This document shows positions 1 through 7,191 of a stretch of DNA of 15,632 nt, in pieces. The notes below the pieces were generated by a model. That model saw nothing but the letters and a program-made list of their open reading frames with translations, ran no database searches and had not been told where the DNA came from. This stretch comes from CAYVMN01 sp043808585 (GTDB lineage Bacteria; Desulfobacterota; DSM-4660; Desulfatiglandales; Desulfatiglandaceae). The position numbers and the translations under genes were made by a program. Where the stretch lies: assembly GCA_043808585.1 (NCBI GenBank), contig JAZDES010000198.1:1-15632 (forward strand), in the 5' to 3' direction. Within the stretch, counting starts at the first letter, position 1, and every line of letters starts with the position of its first letter.

Positions 1-891
1 GACATGTACGTCCAGGCCTCTGAACACTTTCCTGGGATCTTACTTGATATAGAAAAGCGGAAATTGGGATTCTCGTCTGGGAAATTCCTTGACGAGCTGG
101 AAGAGGCCCTGGGCCATTTTGATGAGCCGGAGTACTTTGACATCAGCGAAACCTATTCCGTGGTCTATAGACGTTTTCTGCAACTGGATCTCTCACAGAG
201 ACCCGCTATAAGAGGTCAACTGGAAGGTCCCGTAAGTTTCGGGTTCAATGTATCTGATGAGAATGATCGGCCCATTTTGTTTAACGATACGGTCAGACCT
301 TTTATGCTGGAATTTATGGCCAGGAGGGTCAATGCCCAATTGAAACGTCTCAAGGAGCGAAATCCAAAGGCATTTATGTATATTGATGAACCGGGCCTTC
401 AATTCCTTTGGAGCGCTATGGCCGGTTACGGCGATCAGGCCGCCCGGGCGGACATGGATTTCTTTTTTTCCATGATCGAGAGACCACGAGGCATCCATCT
501 TTGCGGCAATCCGGACTGGGATTTCCTCTTGGGAATGGATCTGGATATCCTGTCTCTTGATGTCTACACCAACGGAGAGGTGTTTGCGTCTTACGCCAGG
601 TCTATTAACAGATTCCTGGACCGTGGAGGCGTTCTTGTCTGGGGTGTGGTGCCCACCAATTCCGAGCCCTTTGAAAAAGAAGATATGGTTTCTCTAACTG
701 GGCGTCTTGAAGAGATCTGGTCCGCGCTGAATAAGAGGGGGATCGACAGGGACTTCCTCCTATCGCGCAGTTTGCTCTCACCCGCCACGTGCTGCCTGGT
801 CAATGCGGATGGGGAAAGAACTGTGGAAAAGGCATTTGTGATCGTAAGAGAACTGTCGGAGAGACTTCGGAACAACTACAGGCTTGGATGA
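1..891 (+). CDS. MetE/UROD-like TIM-barrel protein, 5' end outside window
   Basis: The reading frame is open from the first base, so the gene probably begins before the window; 295 residues follow the first ATG at position 4. Landmarks of the cobalamin-independent methionine synthase C-terminal/uroporphyrinogen decarboxylase superfamily are visible: a GPVSFG turn near residue 75, the YIDEPGLQF strand near 126-134 (the 'DEP' motif of MetE-like barrels), HLCG at 165-168 and SPATCC at 259-264. In MetE proteins the His-x-Cys pair and a late Cys bind the zinc that activates the thiol substrate, so H165, C167 and C263 or C264 are the likely zinc site here. No MetE N-terminal half can be seen. It is probably a zinc-dependent methyltransferase-like protein acting on a thiol or corrinoid partner; the substrate cannot be read from the sequence. 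No corrinoid protein gene is adjacent within the window. Confidence 0.75.
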   Translation, partial: DMYVQASEHFPGILLDIEKRKLGFSSGKFLDELEEALGHFDEPEYFDISETYSVVYRRFLQLDLSQRPAIRGQLEGPVSFGFNVSDENDRPILFNDTVRPFMLEFMARRVNAQLKRLKERNPKAFMYIDEPGLQFLWSAMAGYGDQAARADMDFFFSMIERPRGIHLCGNPDWDFLLGMDLDILSLDVYTNGEVFASYARSINRFLDRGGVLVWGVVPTNSEPFEKEDMVSLTGRLEEIWSALNKRGIDRDFLLSRSLLSPATCCLVNADGERTVEKAFVIVRELSERLRNNYRLG

Positions 892-1102
892 GGGTACAAC
901 ACAAATTGCGTCAGAGGGTTGCAGCATGGCATTGCGTATGTCTATCTCGGAAAAGAGCTGAGACCATGGAGTGACGACCCGGACTGTTATGAAAGCGGCA
1001 GGGGGTAAGGAATGGTACAAGGTGCCTATGAAATTCGGGCGAAAAGGATTGCCCATGGCCTAAGGAGAAAAGTAAGCCAGAAGAGGACGAGAAGAGAAGA
1101 CC

Positions 1103-1549
1103 ATGAACAGAATACAGCTTTTTACCATCGGGTTCACGAAGAAGTCGGCTGAGGAGTTTTTCACCAAGTTGTCCGTAGCAGGTGTTAGGCGTGTTCTGGA
1201 CATACGGCTCAACAATGTCTCACAGCTTGCCGGTTTTGCAAAGCGAGACGATCTACAGTACTTCCTTAAAACCATCTGTGATATCGATTACCTTCATCTC
1301 CCAGAGCTCGCTCCTACCAAGGAGATCCTTGAAGGGTTCAGGGAAAACAAGGGCGAATGGTCGGTTTACGAAGCCAGGTTCCTTGAGCTTTTGTCGGAGA
1401 GAAAACCAGAGAAAGGCATTTCCAGACAGATGCTGAACCACTCCTGTTTATTGTGCAGTGAGGATAAGCCTGAGAATTGTCACCGCAGGCTCGTGGCCGA
1501 GTACTTCAGTGAAACATTGGGGGATTTGGAGATCGTGCATATCACCTGA
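1103..1549 (+). CDS. DUF488 family protein
   Basis: 148 residues, the usual size for DUF488. The N-terminal TIGFTKKSAEEFF segment, the VLDIRLNN strand near residues 31-38, the FAKRDDLQYFL segment (45-55) and HLPELAPT (65-72) are the family signature, followed by a cysteine-rich C-terminal block with CLLCSEDKP and ENCHRRLVAEY (115-134). The family has no firmly established biochemical role; the conserved Arg/Asn and Cys residues suggest nucleic-acid or small-molecule binding, but that is inference. The ribosome site ahead of the ATG is weak (a purine-rich AGAAGAG). It stands alone, 211 bases after the MetE-like gene and convergent with the zinc-ribbon gene on the other strand, 34 bases away. 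The frame is intact. Confidence 0.85.
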   Translation: MNRIQLFTIGFTKKSAEEFFTKLSVAGVRRVLDIRLNNVSQLAGFAKRDDLQYFLKTICDIDYLHLPELAPTKEILEGFRENKGEWSVYEARFLELLSERKPEKGISRQMLNHSCLLCSEDKPENCHRRLVAEYFSETLGDLEIVHIT

Positions 1550-1583
1550 CGTGGGTAGCTGTTTTATTCAGAATCCCTGATAT

Positions 1584-2024
1584 TTATGCCCTCCAGCTTG
1601 TCATTGAAATCAGTTCGTGTCCTTCAGGGCATTGAAGGCCCAGACCCCTGAATACGCCTGACGGCTTCCGCCTCTTTCCAAACAGGGCCTTGATCCCTCT
1701 TTTCCCTTCGGAGTCGGCTGAAAACTGCTCTTTCCCATGGCCCGAGATCACTTGTTTCAGCTCGTCCGGGGAATAGGTTGTATCGCACTGTTTGCATTTG
1801 ACCGACCCCTCCTTCCGGTTGAGGAGGTCCAGGACGATATATTCGAAGTAGTGCTTTTCCTCCGGTATTTTCATGAAATCAAGGCGGTCTGAGGAAAGGA
1901 GATCCAGTAGATCAAATGCCTCGTCAGCCCTTTGTTCAAAGGCAAGGTATTCAAGGCTTTCCGTCACCCTGATCAGGTCGAATTCAAACAAGGCCTCCCC
2001 TGTCTCATAGCTTACCTTTGCCAT
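1584..2024 (-). CDS. Small zinc-ribbon protein of unknown function
   Basis: 146 residues that I do not recognise as a named family. The N-terminal 70 residues are acidic and helical (many Glu/Asp/Leu). Then comes CKQC at 77-80, a basic linker (KRGIKALFGKRRK, 109-120) and a second half-site QCPEGH at 131-136. C77, C80, C132 and H136 therefore form a plausible Cys3His zinc ribbon split by a 50-residue insert. It could be a nucleic-acid or protein-binding adaptor. The start at 2024 has a modest AGGA about 9 bases upstream. It lies on the same strand as, and 84 bases downstream of, the QueG-like Fe-S gene. No frameshift or truncation is visible; no catalytic motif is visible either. Confidence 0.7.
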   Translation of the reverse strand: MAKVSYETGEALFEFDLIRVTESLEYLAFEQRADEAFDLLDLLSSDRLDFMKIPEEKHYFEYIVLDLLNRKEGSVKCKQCDTTYSPDELKQVISGHGKEQFSADSEGKRGIKALFGKRRKPSGVFRGLGLQCPEGHELISMTSWRA

Positions 2025-2108
2025 GGAATTTTCCTATCCCTCTCGTGTGGGTGGGTCAAGTTAGGTTTCATGTCAGTATATCACAATGGGCCCCACCTAA
2101 TCACTCAA

Positions 2109-2861
2109 TTATTTGTGAGGGCAACCGGAAACACACCTGATGCAAAGGTACCATGAATGGTCATCTACGGCCGTGATATGATTTATCATCTGAACATCCC
2201 TGCTATCGAATTCATTAAGTCTCATGAAATATGAAAAGACAGGGCTCTTTATTGAGTATTGAATACATGCCAACCTGTCTATTATTCCTCCTTTGTGAAT
2301 AGCACCTGCCGGACATAGATCTTGGCATGCTATGCACCCCTCGGGACAGCCTTTATCATCCCTTTCCGGCCAAGTCATTGGAGGCAATGAAAGGGTTGTA
2401 ACAATACCGCCCAACAGTAACCTGGGCCCGTACCGGGCGTTGAAGAGCAAGGCATTTTTACCTACTTTCCCTAAACCTACAGCCTCAGCCATTTTGACCA
2501 ATGATAGGTAACCCCAGAAATCCCCCCGCCCCTTTATGTCAAATGGGTAACATCCATAGACAGGCACAGCAATCTCATTTCTTTCCTCAATTATGCGGCA
2601 GGCATTTATTAAGGCTGCATCTATGTGTCGGTAATAGACATTCACCGTTCTCCAGTACATCTGCTCGGAGTTTTTGGAGCATAGAAATATCCCCTTGGGA
2701 ACAGGAACTCCTATACACAGAATGCTCTTTGCTGACTCAAGCAAATCAGAGGGCATATAATCCGATTGACCCGCCCCAAGCGAATCTACGGTTGCTACAC
2801 CGAAAACAGGAATGTTGTTTTGATCAAAAAACGATCTGAGCCTTTCAGTAGTCTCATGCAT
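2109..2861 (-). CDS. QueG-like double 4Fe-4S protein
   Basis: 250 residues. The central segment (about 118-155), with VGLGKVGKNALLF and then YGPRLLLGGIVTT, matches the epoxyqueuosine reductase/reductive-dehalogenase-like fold. It is followed by a cysteine cluster C172, C176, C179, C183-P, a lone C199, and a last cluster C240, C243, C247-P at the very C-terminus. These can hold two [4Fe-4S] clusters as in bacterial ferredoxin domains. QueG proteins use B12 with the same Fe-S module, but this protein is shorter than full QueG and lacks its C-terminal helical repeats, so a general electron-transfer or corrinoid-activating role is more likely than queuosine synthesis. The start has a clear AAGGAG 8-9 bases upstream. 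It follows marR on the same strand after 75 bases and may share its promoter. It ends right after CPHK, which looks abrupt but not clearly broken. Confidence 0.8.
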   Translation of the reverse strand: MHETTERLRSFFDQNNIPVFGVATVDSLGAGQSDYMPSDLLESAKSILCIGVPVPKGIFLCSKNSEQMYWRTVNVYYRHIDAALINACRIIEERNEIAVPVYGCYPFDIKGRGDFWGYLSLVKMAEAVGLGKVGKNALLFNARYGPRLLLGGIVTTLSLPPMTWPERDDKGCPEGCIACQDLCPAGAIHKGGIIDRLACIQYSIKSPVFSYFMRLNEFDSRDVQMINHITAVDDHSWYLCIRCVSGCPHK

Positions 2862-2936
2862 CGCGCCTCTCCTTTCTTGGACCTCTTGCCAATTTCATAG
2901 GGAGCCCAGCCGCAAGACAAGACCTCCCCTTCCCTT

Positions 2937-3359
2937 TCATCCAAAACGATCAATAATTGATTGTAAAATGCGCCTGAATACATCAATCTCGTCTGAAGAG
3001 AATCCCTTCATAATGGTATTGTTATATCTCCTGGCAATAGAGAGGGCCTTGGTTGCTGCCTCAAGCCCCTTATCAGTCAGATAGACATTAATCGCCCTTC
3101 GATCCCGGCTAGAGGTGCGTCTTTCAACAAAATTTTTGTTTTCAAGTCGATCCACCATGCCGGTAATGGCCGAGTTGTCCAGCATTAATGCCTTACTCAA
3201 CTCTCTGAGTAAACAGCCATTGTTTTCCATAAGGTAAAACAGGGCTCCTGATTGGGCAGTGGTAATTGATGCTGTATCTAAAAGCGATCTGTCCAGGTTT
3301 GTCATAAGACGATGCCGAGCTTGCCCCAAGAGAAAGATAAGCCGATCATCTCTTCCCAT
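2937..3359 (-). CDS. MarR family transcriptional regulator
   Basis: 140 residues, typical for MarR. The winged helix-turn-helix spans about residues 35-100: LRELSKAL leads the first helix, DNSAITGMVDRLENKNFV (61-78) is the recognition helix, and RRTSSRDRRAINVYLTDKG (80-98) is the wing, with the family-conserved Asp86/Arg88. Flanking helices at both ends make the dimer interface. MarR proteins usually repress until an aromatic acid, phenolic or oxidant binds. GGGAGG sits 7 bases ahead of the ATG. The promoter carries a perfect palindrome between -35 and -10 (3400-3416), so autorepression is very likely. The QueG-like gene downstream may be co-transcribed, and the AOR operon is divergent, starting 318 bases away. 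Confidence 0.93.
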   Translation of the reverse strand: MGRDDRLIFLLGQARHRLMTNLDRSLLDTASITTAQSGALFYLMENNGCLLRELSKALMLDNSAITGMVDRLENKNFVERRTSSRDRRAINVYLTDKGLEAATKALSIARRYNNTIMKGFSSDEIDVFRRILQSIIDRFG

Positions 3360-3392
3360 CGATAAACCTCCCGAGCCATTTGAGTAACTTAC

Positions 3393-3421
3393 ATTTTAGA
3401 TCTCAATTATTGAGATGTCAA
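3393..3421 (-). promoter_or_regulatory. Sigma70-type promoter of marR
   Basis: On the minus strand TTGACA (3416-3421) and TAAAAT (3393-3398) are separated by exactly 17 bases. The -35 is perfect and the -10 has five of six consensus bases. Transcription would start near 3386, leaving a leader of about 27 bases with the ribosome site. The only gene it can serve at this distance is marR. Confidence 0.85.
3400..3416. promoter_or_regulatory. MarR operator palindrome
   Basis: The plus strand reads ATCTCAATTATTGAGAT, a perfect inverted repeat with 8-bp arms around one central base. It fills the spacer between the -35 and -10 of the marR promoter, so a bound dimer would block RNA polymerase. Size, AT-rich centre and place fit MarR-family operators. 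I saw no second copy in the rest of the 3360-3677 gap. Assignment to this MarR is inference from position. Confidence 0.8.
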
Positions 3422-3677
3422 CTAAACCCTTCTTACCCTCGACTTACCAAACCGGATGGTGCGGCATCACATTTCCATTGACATTCCTCTTATCTTGACG
3501 CTCAAATAGGGACAATTTTGCCCCCCAAGACCGGAACATGATCGCCTATGCAAACCTGGCCCCTTTGAAGAAGTAATGAGACCAAGCAGTCTGCCACTTT
3601 CCATGCCGGATAGTGGATACTCGGAGTCTCGCAAAGAAGTGAATGAGTCAGTCCGCAAAATGAAGGAGATAGACTAG

Positions 3678-5603
3678 ATGACACCAGGAATCTACGGGTG
3701 GTGTGGAAGGATTCTAAAGGTTAATCTCACTAATTCCACGATAACCGAACTGGAGACTATGGACTATGCGGAGCGTTTCCTCGGAGGGCGCGGCATTGCC
3801 ACTCGCATATATTGGGAGCATGTGGCACCTGATACCCGGGCCTTTGATCCTGAAAACTGTATGATCCTGATGAGCGGGCCCTTGGGAGCCACAGGCGCCC
3901 AGGGGGCCTCGAGGTTCGAGGTGGTAAGCAAGTCTCCCATGTTGCTGCCCGAAGGGTTTTGCTATGGAAATCTAGGAGGTTTTTTTGCCCCGGCCTTGAA
4001 AAAGGCGGGATACGACGGTGTCGTGGTAACCGGAAGGGCGGAAAGGCCCAGTTATATCTGGATCAACGATGGAAGATCAGAGATCAGGGATGCTTCTTCC
4101 CTGTGGGGAAAGGGTGTCTACGAGGTCCGCGAGATCTTTCAAGAATGGCATGGCAAAAAAGTTCATTTCGTCACAACAGGTGTCGCGGGCGAGAACAGGT
4201 GTAGGACCGCCACTATGATGACCGATCATGAAGGAAGCGCTACGGGTGGCTTCGGGGCTGTTATGGGATCAAAAAACCTCAAGGCCATTGCCGTGGTGGG
4301 GACCGGAAGGCCGTCGGTGGCACGCCGGGAGGAATTGGCAGATCTCATTCGCCGAACCATCGACCTTAGCAAGCGGGGGACCTTGCGGATGCCGTTACCC
4401 AAGGAACAGATCCGCTATGTTGGAAAGGCATCCTGTTATCAATGCGGACTCGATTGCCTGAGGGGCATGTTCAAAACCGCCTCTGGAAAAGAGGCGGTTC
4501 GGAAATGCCATTCCATGGTCTTTTACATGCCATGGGTCTTCACCAAACCAGGCGAGACCATGGATACTGCTGTAGATGCAACAGCAATCTGCAACGACCT
4601 TTCGCTTTGTACCATGGAGATGGACAATGTCATCACGTGGCTTGAGCGCTGTTATCGTTCAGGGTATCTTACGGAGAAAGATACCGGACTTGACATCTCC
4701 GCCCTGGGTAGCCGTGAGTTTTTCGAAAAGCTCACTTCCATGATCGCCCATCGCCAGGGCTTCGGAAACACCCTGGCCGAAGGAATTCTCAGGGTGGGGG
4801 AAAGGCTTGGTGAAAAGGCGCGGGCCCACTTCACGGAAAACATGTCTGGGGTCGGCCTGGGAGGCGCTTACTCCCCAAGAGAATATATCATCCATGCCCT
4901 GCTCTACGCCCTTGAGCCCAGGCAACCCATTGCCATGCTACATGAGGTGAGCTACATGATTGCACGGTGGCTCTTGCACCGGATTCGGCCGGAGTTATCC
5001 CCAACCACGGACGAAGTATTCAGGTCTGCGGCCACGAAATTCTGGGGAAGCGACAGGGCATGGGACCTAAGGAGTTACGAGGGAAAGGCACTGGCAACCG
5101 TTCTAATCCAGGATCGTACCTATGTAAAGGACAGTCTGGTCCTTTGTGATTGTGCATGGCCCATTATGGATTCCTTTAATACCGCCGACCACGTTGGAGA
5201 CCCGGCGCTTGAAAGCAAGATCTTTTCAGCCGTTACCGGCATCGAAACCGACGAAGCCGGTCTGAACCATTACGGCGAACGGATATTCAATCTCCAGCGA
5301 GCGATCCTGTTGCGTGAAGGATGGAAGGCAAAGGAGTCTGATGTGCCGGCAGAGTTCAACTTTACCGATCCCCTTCAGACCGACCCCCTCAACCCCAGGT
5401 TGATTGTTCCCGGGCCTGGAGAAGAGCCTGTATCTGTTAAGGGCAATGTCCTGGACAGAAAGAAATTTGAAGAAATGCGCGATGAGTTCTACGAACTCAG
5501 AGGATGGGATCCTAGGACAGGGCTTCAGAGGGTGGAAACACTTGAGCGCTTAGACCTCTCTGATGTGGCCCTGGACTTGAGGAAGAGAGGGCTTATTAGT
5601 TAA
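3678..5603 (+). CDS. Aldehyde:ferredoxin oxidoreductase family tungsto-enzyme
   Basis: 641 residues, the normal AOR length (about 600-650). The N-terminal domain shows IYGWCGRILKVNLTN and LGGRGIATR, the cofactor-binding region shows GPLGATGAQGASRFEVVSKSP (about 67-87), and GFGAVMGSKNLKAI (191-204) is a family hallmark. The [4Fe-4S] ligands are C253, C256 and C260 (CYQCGLDC) with C490 or C492 near the C-terminus, as in known AORs. The C-terminal YELRGWDPRTGLQR (605-618) is also typical. Enzymes of this family carry a tungsten bis-pyranopterin and interconvert aldehydes and carboxylic acids with ferredoxin; other branches act as class II benzoyl-CoA reductase subunits. The branch and substrate here cannot be told. 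No ferredoxin or flavin subunit gene is adjacent. AAGGAG lies about 10 bases ahead of the ATG. It heads a three-gene operon, with the NUDIX gene 13 bases after it. Confidence 0.93.
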   Translation: MTPGIYGWCGRILKVNLTNSTITELETMDYAERFLGGRGIATRIYWEHVAPDTRAFDPENCMILMSGPLGATGAQGASRFEVVSKSPMLLPEGFCYGNLGGFFAPALKKAGYDGVVVTGRAERPSYIWINDGRSEIRDASSLWGKGVYEVREIFQEWHGKKVHFVTTGVAGENRCRTATMMTDHEGSATGGFGAVMGSKNLKAIAVVGTGRPSVARREELADLIRRTIDLSKRGTLRMPLPKEQIRYVGKASCYQCGLDCLRGMFKTASGKEAVRKCHSMVFYMPWVFTKPGETMDTAVDATAICNDLSLCTMEMDNVITWLERCYRSGYLTEKDTGLDISALGSREFFEKLTSMIAHRQGFGNTLAEGILRVGERLGEKARAHFTENMSGVGLGGAYSPREYIIHALLYALEPRQPIAMLHEVSYMIARWLLHRIRPELSPTTDEVFRSAATKFWGSDRAWDLRSYEGKALATVLIQDRTYVKDSLVLCDCAWPIMDSFNTADHVGDPALESKIFSAVTGIETDEAGLNHYGERIFNLQRAILLREGWKAKESDVPAEFNFTDPLQTDPLNPRLIVPGPGEEPVSVKGNVLDRKKFEEMRDEFYELRGWDPRTGLQRVETLERLDLSDVALDLRKRGLIS

Positions 5604-5616
5604 GAGGGACTGAGAA

Positions 5617-6111
5617 ATGGAAATGAAATTCTGCCCTTGGTGTGGAAAGGAATTGGTGACTGCCCAGGTTGATGGAAGAGCGCGTCTGGGTTGCTCCTCG
5701 GATGAATGCGACTATGTATTCTGGGAGAATCCAACGCCTGTCGTGGCGTCAATAACGGAACTGGATGGAGACGTCGTTTTGGTCCGAAACAAGGGATGGC
5801 CCGAGAAGATGTTCGGGCTTGTAACAGGGTTTCTCGAAAAGGGAGAAACCCCTCAAGATGGAGTCCTTCGTGAAGTCAAAGAAGAACTGGGCTTAGAAGG
5901 AGAGATTGAAAGCTTTGTAGGCTATTACTCCTTTTTCGAGATGAATCAACTCATACTGGCCTTTCATGTGAAGGCCCAGGGGGAAATCGTCAAAGGCAAA
6001 GAGCTCGATCAGATAAAGCTCATCAGCCCGGAAAGACTCCGTCCCTGGCGCTTCGGTACCGGCCTTGCCATAAAGAAGTGGCTGGACGCGAGGATTGCAA
6101 GCACAAGATGA
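5617..6111 (+). CDS. NUDIX hydrolase with N-terminal zinc ribbon
   Basis: 164 residues. A zinc ribbon is formed by C6, C9, C26 and C31 (CPWCG and CSSDEC). The NUDIX box runs from G71 to L93 and fits G-x5-E-x7-REVKEELGL exactly, with E86, E89 and E90 as Mg2+ ligands. NUDIX enzymes split nucleoside-diphosphate-X compounds. The zinc ribbon followed by a NUDIX domain recalls NudC/NADH pyrophosphatases, but the protein is about 100 residues shorter and I do not see the SQPWPFP stretch that marks NudC, so NADH is not a safe substrate. It sits between the AOR gene and the hydratase gene in one operon, with 13 bases before it and a 4-bp ATGA overlap after it. Possible roles are removal of a side product or turnover of a CoA or nucleotide-linked intermediate; this is inference. 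Confidence 0.9.
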   Translation: MEMKFCPWCGKELVTAQVDGRARLGCSSDECDYVFWENPTPVVASITELDGDVVLVRNKGWPEKMFGLVTGFLEKGETPQDGVLREVKEELGLEGEIESFVGYYSFFEMNQLILAFHVKAQGEIVKGKELDQIKLISPERLRPWRFGTGLAIKKWLDARIASTR

Positions 6112-6899
6112 AGAGTTCGAAGACGATAAAAAAACAGTGGTTTAACAGCCTATTAAAGGCGAATGAGGCGTTGAAACCCGTTGAGTCGCTCTCTTCAAAC
6201 ATCGGTGAGCTCTCTCTCGAAGAGGCCTATGAGGTGCAGGCCATGCTCGTGCAGCACTGGATCAGAAAGGGCGAGCGTGTTATCGGCTGGAAGGTTGGAG
6301 CAACCAGCCGCTCGGTGATGGACCAATTAAGAGTCAGTGAACCCATCTTCGGGTGTATGACCAGCAAATCAGATCTTTCAACGCTAATGGAGGTTAAGGC
6401 ATCCGGTTTTTGCAGGCTGGCCGTGGAGGGTGAAATCGCCTTCTTGATGGGAGCGCCGCTCAAAGGACCGGGCATAACGCGTGGTGATGTCATGCGGGCT
6501 ACTTCAGGGATCACAGGGGCCATAGAACTGGTGGACTCTCGCATCAAGGACTGGGACGCCAATCCTTCAGAGGCGGTTGCCGACAACGCATTCCACGCGG
6601 GGATTATGCTGGGGCCCATCACGAAACCTCTCGCAGGCTTCGACCTCATCCACGAGGGGGTCGTGCTGCGGAAAAACGCAAAACTCCTGGCAAGCGCTTG
6701 CGGGGTAGAGGCACTGGGGAACCCCATCAATGTGGTCGTATGGCTGGCAAACAAACTGGCTGAATTCGGCAAGGAGATTGGGGCGGGGGAGATCGTTTCC
6801 ACCGGTTCCTTAACGAACTTCTTTTTTATAGAGCCAGGTGATGTCTTAGAAGTATCTTTCTCAAACCTGGGAACGATTCAATTTGCCGTCATGGACTGA
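6108..6899 (+). CDS. 2-keto-4-pentenoate hydratase family (FAH superfamily) enzyme
   Basis: 263 residues from the ATG at 6108, which overlaps the NUDIX stop as ATGA; a GTG at 6078 in the same frame is less likely. The protein matches the MhpD/DmpE/DmpH group: GWKVGATS (60-67), the metal-binding VEGEIAF with E107 and E109, E140 in the GAIELVDSR segment, DNAFHAGIMLG (159-169), GNPINVVVWLANKL (204-217) and the closing STGSLT (231-236). Family members hydrate 2-hydroxypenta-2,4-dienoate or decarboxylate 4-oxalocrotonate with Mg2+ in aromatic meta-cleavage pathways. No dioxygenase, aldolase (MhpE) or aldehyde dehydrogenase (MhpF) is nearby, and the setting looks anaerobic, so the substrate is probably a different 2-oxo acid. 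Translational coupling to the NUDIX gene argues for a shared task. Confidence 0.9.
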   Translation: MKSSKTIKKQWFNSLLKANEALKPVESLSSNIGELSLEEAYEVQAMLVQHWIRKGERVIGWKVGATSRSVMDQLRVSEPIFGCMTSKSDLSTLMEVKASGFCRLAVEGEIAFLMGAPLKGPGITRGDVMRATSGITGAIELVDSRIKDWDANPSEAVADNAFHAGIMLGPITKPLAGFDLIHEGVVLRKNAKLLASACGVEALGNPINVVVWLANKLAEFGKEIGAGEIVSTGSLTNFFFIEPGDVLEVSFSNLGTIQFAVMD

Positions 6900-7009
6900 A
6901 GTCTTATGGAACGGGGTTTCGGCGGGCTATGGCATTTAAAAAAAAGTTTTTGGGGTAATCATAGGTCTATGACGTTAAAGAGAGTCTGGGGGAACGAATA
7001 ATGGCTAAA

Positions 7010-7088
7010 GGCACAAGGCTTAAGGCCTAAGGTCAAAGACCAACGGATCAAGGTCTTTCCTCGCGCCTTACGCCTCATGCCTCATGCC
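7010..7088. repeat. AGGC-rich imperfect inverted repeat
   Basis: The left arm (7010-7041) contains AGGC at near 7-base spacing and ends in AAAGACC. The right arm (7052-7088), read on the other strand, begins GGCATGAGGCATGAGGCG and also ends in AAAGACC after TAAGG. Most positions pair across a 10-base loop. It looks like a dispersed, non-coding hairpin repeat of the heptamer kind seen in many environmental proteobacterial genomes. It sits in the 292-base gap between the hydratase gene and the aldolase pseudogene, where no gene is seen. Confidence 0.6.
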
Positions 7089-7191
7089 GTATCGCTACCA
7101 GTGATTCTTTGAGAGTATTCCACTTTTCGGACAGCAATTCCAAGATCTTTTTCTCGGAGTCTATCGAACAGGTTATTATCAGGAGATGCAT

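Larger units (their letters stand above)
3360..3677. other. marR-AOR divergent intergenic region
   Basis: These 318 bases hold the marR promoter and operator at the left end. A possible plus-strand -35 TTGACA at 3478-3483 has only a poor -10 (TCAAAT at 3502-3507, spacer 18), so the AOR promoter is uncertain. The frame of the AOR gene is open from 3510, has an ATG at 3576 and closes with TAG at 3675-3677, directly abutting the AOR ATG; the resulting 33-residue peptide resembles nothing I know. Confidence 0.5.

Noticed and set aside
989..1063. Short frame of 24 residues with VPMKFGRKGLPMA between the MetE-like and DUF488 genes
   Set aside because: No ribosome site and no family match; the upstream frame is closed after a few codons, so chance or an unreadable remnant is as likely.
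7010..7088. CRISPR array
   Set aside because: The repeat units are 7 bases and irregular, with no spacers of constant length.
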